A DNA stretch of 27,737 nucleotides, taken from the IMG/VR virus record IMGVR_UViG_3300028844_005331, positions 1 through 27,737 of that record; one strand, 5' to 3'. The position numbers were made by a program, and so were the translations under genes. Numbering within the stretch: the stretch's first letter is position 1; every line of letters begins with the position of its first letter. The stretch comes from a virus. The notes below the pieces were generated by a model. The model ran no database searches. It saw only the letters and a program-made list of their open reading frames with translations, and had not been told where the DNA came from. Shown here piece by piece: positions 19,799-26,926 of the stretch.

Positions 19799-19966
19799 AT
19801 GATTGAATGGATTAAAGATAGACTAAGCGAACGTACATCTTGGGATGGCGGCGCTCTAATTGCCGTAGGAGTTATTACACTTTTCTTTAGTGCAATTATT
19901 CCAGTTAACTTATTAGCCTGGGCAGCCATTGTATATGGTGCTTGGACATTGCTTAAAAGCGAATAA
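19799..19966 (+). CDS. Small membrane protein, holin candidate, 55 aa
   Basis: This frame reads MIEWIKDRLSERTSW, then a long hydrophobic stretch from about residue 19 to 52 broken by a Pro-Val-Asn turn. That is enough for two short membrane helices. A strong AAAGGAGAT site precedes it and the endolysin starts five bases after its stop. Small two-helix proteins next to an endolysin are commonly holins or pinholins. Sequence alone does not prove it. Confidence 0.6.
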   Translation: MIEWIKDRLSERTSWDGGALIAVGVITLFFSAIIPVNLLAWAAIVYGAWTLLKSE

Positions 19967-19971
19967 GTTTA

Positions 19972-20796
19972 ATGCAATTTGATTTTAAAGTAGAGCAAGT
20001 CGCAGAACTACTGCCACGTGTTAATGGCCTTTTATGGCATGATGCAATGCAAAGAGTTTTGCCCAAATGGAATATCAATACAGTTGATAGAGTTGCAGGG
20101 TTTATTGCCCAAACATCTCATGAATCGGCTGGATATACCGTTCTAACAGAGAATCTAAACTACAGTGCTGAAGCACTGGATAAGATTTTTCCAAAGTATT
20201 TTAAACGAGCAGGACGAGATGCAAACAATTATCATAGGCAACCTGAAAAGATTGCTAACATAATTTATGCAAATCGTATGGATAATGGTGATACAGATAG
20301 TGGGGATGGCTGGCGCTTTAGAGGTGGTGGCATTCTTCAACTAACTGGTAAATACAATTATACACAATTTGGTAAAGCAGAAGATATGAGTGCAGAAGAA
20401 GCCACAGAGTTTGTTCGCAGTCCTATTGGAGCCTTGGCAAGTGCATGCTGGTTTTGGGATACAAATAACATTAATAAGTATTGCGATGCTCAGGATATAA
20501 CTGGTATGACAAAACGTATTAATGGTGGAACTATCGGGCTAGAAGATCGCAAAAAACATTACGCACATGCTTTAGAAGTTTTAGGTGGACATTATACTCC
20601 ACGTGAAACGTTTGAAACAGTGCGTCTTGGATCTCGAGGCCCAACTGTAGTAAAACTACAAGAAACACTTGGACTTACTGCAGATGGTATCTTTGGAAAA
20701 GGCACAGAAGCAAAACTTAAAGGATGGCAATCTCTTAGAGGATTAACACCGGATGGTATTGCAGGACCCAACACACTAGGAATCTTATTTAAATAA
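19972..20796 (+). CDS. Endolysin: GH19 glycosidase with peptidoglycan-binding domain
   Basis: The first about 200 residues are a GH19 (chitinase-like) domain: FIAQTSHESAGYTVLTENLNYSA with His50-Glu51 and Glu60 as catalytic acids, then WRFRGGGILQLTGKYNY and the RINGGTIGL block. Residues about 218-274 are a PG_binding_1 domain, with the two hallmark repeats TLGLTADGIFGKGTEAKLKG and LTPDGIAGPNTLG. It would cleave the glycan backbone of peptidoglycan at lysis. No signal peptide is present, so it needs a holin; the 55-residue protein before it is the obvious candidate. No clear ribosome binding site is seen, so translation may be coupled. Confidence 0.95.
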   Translation: MQFDFKVEQVAELLPRVNGLLWHDAMQRVLPKWNINTVDRVAGFIAQTSHESAGYTVLTENLNYSAEALDKIFPKYFKRAGRDANNYHRQPEKIANIIYANRMDNGDTDSGDGWRFRGGGILQLTGKYNYTQFGKAEDMSAEEATEFVRSPIGALASACWFWDTNNINKYCDAQDITGMTKRINGGTIGLEDRKKHYAHALEVLGGHYTPRETFETVRLGSRGPTVVKLQETLGLTADGIFGKGTEAKLKGWQSLRGLTPDGIAGPNTLGILFK

Positions 20797-20798
20797 TA

Positions 20799-22034
20799 AT
20801 GGATAAAAACACTAAGCCAGTTAATAAACATAGCGATACTTGGTGTCCAATTCCATTTAATGCTATTAGCTTTCACCCCACAGGTGCATTTACTCGTTGT
20901 ATGATGAGTGACACTCCAATGGGTGAAAGTTATGATAGCGAACAAATGAAAAAACTACGTCAAGATATGCTTGACGGCAAGTGGGATAAAACAGGGTGTG
21001 AAACCTGTTATAAAAAAGAACAACATGGAAATATTAGTCAAAGACAAAAATGGCTATTGCGTAACCCACATGATTTTAAAAGTCAAGAAGGATATAATAA
21101 TCCACAAGTAACAGGAAATCCAGTAAATCATATGTTTATTAATTACAGTAATATCTGTAATTTTAAATGTAGAATGTGTAGTCCTTTATACAGTAACGGT
21201 CTTATACCAGAATTTAAGCGTCTAGCATCATTAAATATAGTTTCTAAATCTAAACTCGATAATAACTTAATTAAAAATAGAAATTTTATAAATGATACTT
21301 TGCGAAATGATCCAAGTAAGTTAGATAGTGTAACAAGTATTTGGATAACAGGCGGTGAACCTTTTATAGATAATAATGTTTATGATCTTGTAGGCATATT
21401 AGATCAACATGATAAATCATTTGAGACAGATTTAGTTGTTACAACAAATGGATCAAAGTTAGATTTAGACAGATTACAAAGTTTTGAAACATTAAAAAGT
21501 TTTGAACTTGATTTAAGTTTAGATGCACCTAGTACTATGTTTGAATATATGCGTAGTGCAGGAGTATTTACTTGGGCAGAAATGGAAAAAGTATTAGCTG
21601 ATTTAAAGTATTTTGCACAAGTAAATAGTAGTTGGTTTAATTTTTCATTAAATGCTAGTATACAAGCATATAATTTTGATACTATACTGCAACTTAATAA
21701 TTTAGCTATAGAATGCGGTGCTAGTAATAATTCAAGACAATTACTAAATCCAAGAGTATTTAGAACAGATGTATTACCGTTAGAAATGAGACAAGAAGAA
21801 TTAAAAAAATTAAAAAACTATAAAGTTGTAGATCAGATAAGTTCGCAAAGATTACAAAGAACAATTGACGATGCTTATTTAAATTTATCAAAACCACAAG
21901 CAGATCGTGATGCGGTTAGAAAGTTTGTAAGAAGAACAATAGAAACAGACAAGTATAGAAATATGTACTTATATGATTACAATAAGCAATTAGGTGACTG
22001 GGTTTATAGCACTTATGACCATTACTTTACTTGA
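20799..22034 (+). CDS. Twitch-type radical SAM enzyme, 411 aa
   Basis: The [4Fe-4S] motif is CNFKCRMC (Cys120, Cys124, Cys127), in the CxxxCxxC spacing that binds the SAM-cleaving cluster. An N-terminal Cys set (Cys16, Cys34, Cys67, Cys70 in TWCPIP, RCMM, GCETC) looks like an auxiliary-cluster 'twitch/SPASM' element placed at the front. WITGGEPF (about 185-192) is the GGE motif contacting SAM. Homologues are common in marine T4-like phages with unknown substrate. SAM radical chemistry and two clusters give a reason for the phage SufE and IscU. The start lies two bases after the endolysin stop. Confidence 0.93.
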   Translation: MDKNTKPVNKHSDTWCPIPFNAISFHPTGAFTRCMMSDTPMGESYDSEQMKKLRQDMLDGKWDKTGCETCYKKEQHGNISQRQKWLLRNPHDFKSQEGYNNPQVTGNPVNHMFINYSNICNFKCRMCSPLYSNGLIPEFKRLASLNIVSKSKLDNNLIKNRNFINDTLRNDPSKLDSVTSIWITGGEPFIDNNVYDLVGILDQHDKSFETDLVVTTNGSKLDLDRLQSFETLKSFELDLSLDAPSTMFEYMRSAGVFTWAEMEKVLADLKYFAQVNSSWFNFSLNASIQAYNFDTILQLNNLAIECGASNNSRQLLNPRVFRTDVLPLEMRQEELKKLKNYKVVDQISSQRLQRTIDDAYLNLSKPQADRDAVRKFVRRTIETDKYRNMYLYDYNKQLGDWVYSTYDHYFT

Positions 22035-22059
22035 CAAATAGCATAATTTACGCTATAAT
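22031..22059 (+). promoter_or_regulatory. sigma70-type promoter
   Basis: TTGACA (22031-22036), 17 bases, TATAAT (22054-22059), a full consensus. CGGAG at 22081-22085 is the ribosome binding site for the next gene. TTTACGC just before the -10 is mirrored by GCGTAAA at 22085-22091. Confidence 0.93.
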
Positions 22060-22092
22060 GTAAATGTAACAAATTTACTACGGAGCGTAAAT

Positions 22093-22530
22093 ATGACAAT
22101 GCATCTTCTAGGACCAGAAATGTCCACTACTCAATACAGTCGTAAGAAAAGCAAAAAGGCTTTGAGTCCAGCAAAACTAGAAAAACTAAAAGTACAATGG
22201 CGACAACACAATAAAGATTGTCGCAGGCGACATATACATGCGGCACAATTTGCAAAGTTTGAAGACTTTGTTGCATATGTAAGTGGTACATACAAAGCCC
22301 CAAAAACTACAACAAAACGCCAAGCATACGAACCTCCAAAGGTACGTGAAACACAAAACTATCCAAGTCTCAGTAATAATATTATTGGTAATGGCACACG
22401 TAAAGAACCAATGCAATACACAGGTGAGCGTAAGTTACTAGGTATTGCCACAATGCACAAAAGCAACATGGTACCTATCTTTGAAGATCAAAAAGAACAA
22501 GCAGTTGAAATTGCACAAATGAGGCGTTAA
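22093..22530 (+). CDS. Hypothetical basic protein, 145 aa
   Basis: Not recognised. The first half is strongly basic (SRKKSKKALSPAKLEKLKVQW and KDCRRRHIHAAQF). It is followed by a Thr/Pro/Lys-rich linker, then GNGTRKEPMQYTGERKLLGIATMHKSNMVPIF near the C-terminus. The latter pattern, EPMxYTGxxxxGIAxMHKSNxVP, recurs in phage proteins of unknown role. Behind a consensus sigma70 promoter, so probably early. It could bind nucleic acid. Confidence 0.7.
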   Translation: MTMHLLGPEMSTTQYSRKKSKKALSPAKLEKLKVQWRQHNKDCRRRHIHAAQFAKFEDFVAYVSGTYKAPKTTTKRQAYEPPKVRETQNYPSLSNNIIGNGTRKEPMQYTGERKLLGIATMHKSNMVPIFEDQKEQAVEIAQMRR

Positions 22531-22829
22531 TGACAAAAGTCTGGAGTGTTACTATCAAAGGCAAAAACGATACAGTTGTAATGACTGATGAACAAGCAAT
22601 GATAGTTAAAATGAAGTTCTCTCCAAATATTGATATGCATGATTTAACTACATTACATGGACTAACACCAGAATACTTACACAAGATAGAACGAAATAAA
22701 TCCTTTGAAGGCGAAGATAAAAGTCTACTTTGGATGAAAAACAGTTTAGAGATGGGAGTATATGGTGGCTGGCCAGGTGAATTTGAGAAAGCAGTTTGGG
22801 AATATCAAGACCTAATTGACATGAAATAG
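22530..22829 (+). CDS. Hypothetical protein, 99 aa
   Basis: Starts at a TAATG overlap with the previous gene. Soluble, with TDEQAMIVKMKFSPN and a C-terminal aromatic stretch GVYGGWPGEFEKAVWEYQDL. No recognised family. A new promoter follows one base after its stop, so it ends the transcription unit from 22031. Confidence 0.65.
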   Translation: MTKVWSVTIKGKNDTVVMTDEQAMIVKMKFSPNIDMHDLTTLHGLTPEYLHKIERNKSFEGEDKSLLWMKNSLEMGVYGGWPGEFEKAVWEYQDLIDMK

Positions 22830-22830
22830 G

Positions 22831-22859
22831 TTGACAAAAGCAAGAACTCTTGCTATAAT
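22831..22859 (+). promoter_or_regulatory. sigma70-type promoter with an inverted repeat filling its spacer
   Basis: TTGACA (22831-22836), 17 bases, TATAAT (22854-22859). AGCAAG and CTTGCT (22839-22844 and 22849-22854) form a perfect inverted repeat between the two boxes, a candidate operator. Confidence 0.9.
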
Positions 22860-22868
22860 ATACACATA

Positions 22869-23474
22869 ATGTTAGAAAAAAGAGGATTAAAGTTGGAAGA
22901 TAAAATTATACTTACAGATTGCGATGGTGTACTACTAGATTGGGAAAGTGCATTTCATAAATGGATGGAATCACATGGACATGTTAAAGTAGCACATGGA
23001 ATGTACGATATAAGCCAGCAGTACGGATTTGAAAAGTCCGAAGGCAAACAGTTAATTAAAATATTTAATGAAAGTGCATGGATGGGTTATTTAAAAGCAT
23101 TCCGTGATGCACGAAGCGGTGTTGCTAAATTATACGAGCATGGATATAGGTTTCATTGTATTACTAGTTTAAGTTTAGATAAGAAAGCAATACGTTTAAG
23201 GAAGTACAACTTAGAAAATGTATTTGGTAAAGGTACATTTAAAGAAGTATTATGTTTGGATACAGGTGCTGATAAAGATGAAGCACTAGCTCCATATGTC
23301 GGAAGTGATGCATTTTGGATCGAGGACAAACTCGAAAATGCAGAAAGTGGTGCAAAAATAGGATTAAAAAGTATTCTATTAAAACACGATCATAATAAAA
23401 ATGAAGTCTTAATGGACGGAATAATAATGGCAGGCAATTGGGCCGATATAGTTGACATTATTGTCAACAGTTAA
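22869..23474 (+). CDS. HAD-superfamily phosphatase, 201 aa
   Basis: Motif I is LTDCDGVLLDW with Asp17 and Asp19. Motif II is ITSLS at about 98-102, a Lys-containing helix follows, and motif IV is FWIEDKLENAESG. This is the arrangement of phosphate-hydrolysing HAD enzymes, similar to phage 5'(3')-nucleotidases. It may remove phosphate from nucleotides. The ATG at 22869 lies ten bases behind the -10 box, so the leader is very short and lacks a clear ribosome binding site. An alternative start would be the ATG-free region downstream, so I keep this one. Convergent with phoH. Confidence 0.8.
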   Translation: MLEKRGLKLEDKIILTDCDGVLLDWESAFHKWMESHGHVKVAHGMYDISQQYGFEKSEGKQLIKIFNESAWMGYLKAFRDARSGVAKLYEHGYRFHCITSLSLDKKAIRLRKYNLENVFGKGTFKEVLCLDTGADKDEALAPYVGSDAFWIEDKLENAESGAKIGLKSILLKHDHNKNEVLMDGIIMAGNWADIVDIIVNS

Positions 23475-23475
23475 A

Positions 23476-24210
23476 TTATTCTTCGTCTCCGTAAATAGTT
23501 AGAACTTCAGTAACAGCGACATGTCGTTCAACATCACCTTTGGTAAAGCTGACAACTCCAATTATATCACTACCTCTTTGTTCTAGTAGTTTTACGAAAT
23601 TTTTAAGACCGTTGTCTTCGAATCCACGGTCGTGTTGTGCTAAGTCTCCTGTTACAATAATTTTAGAATTCTCGCCAATGCGTGTTAATAACATCTTCAT
23701 TTGAGATGGTGTCGCATTTTGCATTTCGTCTGCTATAATCCAAGAATTCTTAAAAGTTCTACCACGCATATATGCCAGTGGTGCAATCTCGATAATGTTC
23801 TCATTAATCATATGTTCGATTGTGCTTGGTGACCAATATTCTTCCATTACGTCAAATATAGGTCTTGTCCATGGTGCCATTTTTTCTACTAGTGTTCCTG
23901 GTAGAAATCCATGTTGTTCATCAACACTGACAGCAGGTCGTGTAATTACAATTTTACTACATAAGTTTGAATTGTATGCGTCAATAGCCGCTAACACGCC
24001 TAGCAATGTTTTACCTGTACCAGCAGGCCCCATTGCAAACACAATGTTACGTTTTTCATCGTCAAGAAGTTCCACATAATCTTCTTGTGCAAGATTTCGT
24101 GGTACAATTTGTACGTGTCTTTTTCTGTGTGCGTTAAGTTGGACTATCTTATCCTGTGAATGTTCTTGTTGATATTGTTGTTTTTTGGTTTTTCGAGCTC
24201 GTTTAGCCAT
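23476..24210 (-). CDS. phoH: PhoH-like ATPase
   Basis: The 244-residue protein has a Lys/Gln-rich N-terminus, then Walker A GPAGTGKT (61-68), ITRPAVSVDEQHGFLPG, Walker B-like IIADEMQNATPSQMKMLLTR, and VTGDLAQHDR. These are the diagnostic blocks of PhoH. PhoH ATPases are common in marine phages; RNA or ribonuclease-linked roles have been proposed. AGGAG lies seven bases before the start. It is one of only three minus-strand genes here. Confidence 0.95.
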   Translation of the reverse strand: MAKRARKTKKQQYQQEHSQDKIVQLNAHRKRHVQIVPRNLAQEDYVELLDDEKRNIVFAMGPAGTGKTLLGVLAAIDAYNSNLCSKIVITRPAVSVDEQHGFLPGTLVEKMAPWTRPIFDVMEEYWSPSTIEHMINENIIEIAPLAYMRGRTFKNSWIIADEMQNATPSQMKMLLTRIGENSKIIVTGDLAQHDRGFEDNGLKNFVKLLEQRGSDIIGVVSFTKGDVERHVAVTEVLTIYGDEE

Positions 24211-24328
24211 GTGTTCTCCTATTTGGATGTTGGGCCCTTTACTGCCTGCTCATAAGTATTTAATAGTTTAACGAATAAGTTAACTTAGTATAAAAAGAAT
24301 AAAAAGGTAGACACTAAGAACTAACTGT

Positions 24329-24336
24329 CATAAATA
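24329..24336 (+). promoter_or_regulatory. T4-type late promoter octamer
   Basis: CATAAATA in the divergent gap between phoH and the 24361 gene. Predicted +1 at 24342 leaves a 19-base leader with AAAGGA before the ATG. Confidence 0.65.
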
Positions 24337-24360
24337 AGTATATATTAAAGGAAATTCACA

Positions 24361-24888
24361 ATGGATCAAAATTATATTTTAAACAACCTAAGAGCAAACA
24401 CTAGTAGAGATAGTGCATTAGAAACACTAATGGACTTTGAACGTGTAATGGATACTGCCAACATTTATGCATATAAAAACTGGATGGAAGGCGAAATTGT
24501 CGAAGGTCCACATATTGATAGATACTGGGTAACAGTTACCTTAATGTATTATAAAAATCAAATGCCAGATCCAGAAGGTGCAATGAGATTAACAAGAAAT
24601 GGTTGTAAGGTATATTATGCGGAAGAAGAATATATTACGGCTGCAAAACTAAAAAGTCCAGACGACAGTGAAGGACAAGATAATGCGGACGGTAGAAGAC
24701 CAGGCCAATCACGTGCTAAGAGAGTTATTAAGCCTATTTGGTTAGTAACAATAGTAATGCCTAGAAAATATATGAATGATGTAGAAGCAGCTAAATTGCG
24801 TGTTGATGATCAAGGTATTGATAGTAATGCAGTAGAGCAAGCATACACAGATGAGATATCTGCTGCAGATGAAGGATTAGACTTATGA
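24361..24888 (+). CDS. Hypothetical protein, 175 aa, probably late
   Basis: Not recognised. It is soluble and acidic. Its N-terminal helical region (SALETLMDFERVMDTANIYAYKNWMEG) is followed by a beta-rich part (RYWVTVTLMYYKNQMPDPEG) and an acidic tail. The late octamer and good ribosome binding site point to a late, perhaps structural, protein. It overlaps the next gene by four bases (ATGA). Confidence 0.7.
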   Translation: MDQNYILNNLRANTSRDSALETLMDFERVMDTANIYAYKNWMEGEIVEGPHIDRYWVTVTLMYYKNQMPDPEGAMRLTRNGCKVYYAEEEYITAAKLKSPDDSEGQDNADGRRPGQSRAKRVIKPIWLVTIVMPRKYMNDVEAAKLRVDDQGIDSNAVEQAYTDEISAADEGLDL

Positions 24889-25352
24889 GCATACAAAACA
24901 ATGATTTAATAGATTTAGTACAATCAACATTTAGTGTAGATCAATACAAAAGTAAAATAGGCGATGATAAGAATGTTGTAGTATTAGCATTTGAAGTCAA
25001 AGATGCCGACCCAGCAAAAGATTTAAGCCAATTTATAGAAACAGGACATGATACAATAGATGTAGACGTATCACCAGGTCCAGACAAAGACGGAAATTAC
25101 AAAGTTTTTGTCGAGTTACAACGAAACAGTAAGTTATTTGATGCAATTGATAACATACTAAAAGATATTACTCGCATAGACGAATCAGCAAACAACTTTA
25201 TGTTTAATGCATATAAAAGCGATATGCCTTCAAGTTGGAATAGACAAAACTTTGAAAGTAGTGTATACTCAAGTAGTTACGATTATGAAATGGCCACTAA
25301 CCCTAAGGCACAAGAAATATCGGAACGCATTAAATTTTTAAACAAGTATTAA
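24885..25352 (+). CDS. Hypothetical protein, 155 aa, probably late
   Basis: Not recognised. Pattern of alternating beta strands (NVVVLAFEVKDADPA, TIDVDVSPGPD, NYKVFVELQRN) followed by helices and the tail ISERIKFLNKY. No membrane segment. Translationally coupled to the preceding gene and followed by the spanin genes, so it is likely a late virion or assembly component. Confidence 0.65.
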   Translation: MSIQNNDLIDLVQSTFSVDQYKSKIGDDKNVVVLAFEVKDADPAKDLSQFIETGHDTIDVDVSPGPDKDGNYKVFVELQRNSKLFDAIDNILKDITRIDESANNFMFNAYKSDMPSSWNRQNFESSVYSSSYDYEMATNPKAQEISERIKFLNKY

Positions 25353-25356
25353 TATT

Positions 25357-25830
25357 ATGATCTTAGGAAAATTAAAATTACTTCTTATCCTGACCGCGGT
25401 AATAGGTGCCGTCGGTTTTGGTGCGTGGAAGTATTACACATACACTCAAGAACAGATTCGTGTATATGCCACAAACGCCGCAACTGCTGAGCAGGCCGCT
25501 GCTGCATCTGAGGCAGCATTTGAATCAGTACAAAAAGATCTAGCAGAAGTACAAAAACAATATAATGAAGTAAGCAAAGAATTTGCATCAGCACAATCAC
25601 GTGTTGATACACTTGAAGAAAAACTAAGCGAACATGACTTAGGTCAACTTGCACAAGCAAGACCTGGATTAGTTGAAAAAATAATTGACAAAGCCAGCAA
25701 CAACGTAGCAAGATGTATAGAGATACTAAGCGGTTCACCATTAACGGAGAAAGAAATCAATGTTACACAAAAATCAAAAGCCAATACTGAATGTCCTGGC
25801 ATTGCTAATCCTAACTATATTCCTAAGTAG
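25357..25830 (+). CDS. i-spanin (Rz-like) inner-membrane lysis protein
   Basis: The 157-residue protein has one N-terminal membrane helix (about 8-25), then a long Ala/Glu/Gln-rich coiled coil (about 30-100) and a C-terminal periplasmic part with two Cys. This is the classical i-spanin layout. The gene for a lipoprotein starts inside its 3' end at 25760 in another frame, which is the standard Rz/Rz1 arrangement. The pair would span the periplasm and fuse inner and outer membranes in the last lysis step. The sequence itself is not close to a named Rz, so the call rests on architecture. Confidence 0.8.
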   Translation: MILGKLKLLLILTAVIGAVGFGAWKYYTYTQEQIRVYATNAATAEQAAAASEAAFESVQKDLAEVQKQYNEVSKEFASAQSRVDTLEEKLSEHDLGQLAQARPGLVEKIIDKASNNVARCIEILSGSPLTEKEINVTQKSKANTECPGIANPNYIPK

Positions 25831-26209
25831 TTGTGCAACTGCACCACAGGTAATTTCATACAAAGCAGAACCTATTGAAAAACCAGCACTAGTATTACCT
25901 GCCGCAGGCACACTAGAATTAAGAGATGCTGATTGGGATATTATTACACCAGAAGCATTAGGAACAATATTTGATAAGTTAAAAGAAGATGGCGAACCTG
26001 TAGTTATATATGCATTAACAACAGAAGGCTACGAGCAACTTGCATTAAATATGGCAGATGTAATTAAATTGTTATCAGAACAAAAAGCAATTATTGAAGC
26101 ATACAAAGAATATTACGAACAAACAGAAAAAAATATAGATGACCACAACAGTAAAACAATACAAGTTCCTGTTGAAAAAACAGGAATACTCGACAAATTT
26201 CTTAATTAA
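25760..26209 (+). CDS. o-spanin (Rz1-like) lipoprotein
   Basis: Its signal sequence ends in the lipobox LSSC (Cys25), so the mature protein would be an outer-membrane lipoprotein. It overlaps the i-spanin gene by 71 bases in a different frame. At about 125 mature residues it is longer than many Rz1 proteins and contains a C-terminal helix (VIKLLSEQKAIIEAYKEYYEQ) that could contact the i-spanin coiled coil. GGAG about 14 bases upstream may serve as the ribosome binding site. Confidence 0.8.
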   Translation: MLHKNQKPILNVLALLILTIFLSSCATAPQVISYKAEPIEKPALVLPAAGTLELRDADWDIITPEALGTIFDKLKEDGEPVVIYALTTEGYEQLALNMADVIKLLSEQKAIIEAYKEYYEQTEKNIDDHNSKTIQVPVEKTGILDKFLN

Positions 26210-26241
26210 AAACACTAACGTTTAAGGCTCTTCATAATGTC

Positions 26242-26249
26242 AATAAATA
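26242..26249 (+). promoter_or_regulatory. Late promoter octamer variant, leaderless configuration
   Basis: AATAAATA is followed by exactly five bases and the ATG at 26255. This is the same geometry as at 2840 and 12784. Confidence 0.5.
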
Positions 26250-26254
26250 CTACG

Positions 26255-26926
26255 ATGAAGAAAATGAACAACCCTTGGTTTATTCTTGGCCTAGAACCAG
26301 GTGCTACATTAAAAGAGGTCAAAACAGCATACAAAAAATTAGCTCTAAAAAATCATCCAGACAAGGGCGGTACTATCGCCGACTGGTTGGCTATAAGTGA
26401 TGCATACGATAATATAACAGAAAAGAAACATATTCCTATTGTAAAATCACCAGATGTACAAATGGTAGATTTAGCATTAACAATAGAACAACAAATTAAT
26501 GGAATAAATGATTATATTCAAATTGATGATTTATATTTAAAAGTAAACATTCCAGCTGGTGTATTAGTAGGTGATAAATTCAAAGTAACCGATAAAAGAA
26601 AGAAATATATAATAAATGTAAAAGAAAAGGCAAATAAAGTCTTTACAAGATCAGGAAATAATATTATAATGTATAAGACATTAGATGTTATTGATGTAAT
26701 GAAACTAAATTCATTTATGATAATAACACCAACAGGTGAGCGTTGTGAAATTGATATTCCAACGGACACAGTAACAGGAAGTATAATAGTGCTAAAGGGA
26801 CATGGGTTATACAACAGAAAGAGCAAAAGAAAAGGAAATTTAAGGATACATATAAAGGTGGACATACCTTACTTAAATAGTACTAACATGGAAGAATTTA
26901 TAACGAGGTTAAGGACAAATGACTGA
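26255..26926 (+). CDS. DnaJ-domain co-chaperone
   Basis: Residues 7-60 are a J-domain: PWFILGLEPGATLKEVKTAY, then KKLALKNHPDKGG with the HPD motif that stimulates DnaK ATPase. The later part has KVNIPAGVLVGDKFKV and VLKGHGLYN, like the C-terminal substrate-binding beta domains of DnaJ (IPAGVxxGxxxRxxGxG). The Cys-rich zinc domain is absent, so it resembles type II (CbpA-like) J-proteins. An upstream ATG at 26237 is possible. I prefer 26255 because the late octamer lies exactly five bases before it. Host DnaK would be the partner. It overlaps clpA by eight bases. Confidence 0.9.
   Translation: MKKMNNPWFILGLEPGATLKEVKTAYKKLALKNHPDKGGTIADWLAISDAYDNITEKKHIPIVKSPDVQMVDLALTIEQQINGINDYIQIDDLYLKVNIPAGVLVGDKFKVTDKRKKYIINVKEKANKVFTRSGNNIIMYKTLDVIDVMKLNSFMIITPTGERCEIDIPTDTVTGSIIVLKGHGLYNRKSKRKGNLRIHIKVDIPYLNSTNMEEFITRLRTND

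Noticed and set aside
23452-23469. Inverted repeat GTTGACA-TTAT-TGTCAAC as a promoter or terminator between convergent genes
   Set aside because: It contains TTGACA but no -10 box follows, and no T tract follows the stem. It lies within the last codons of the HAD gene; function unproven.
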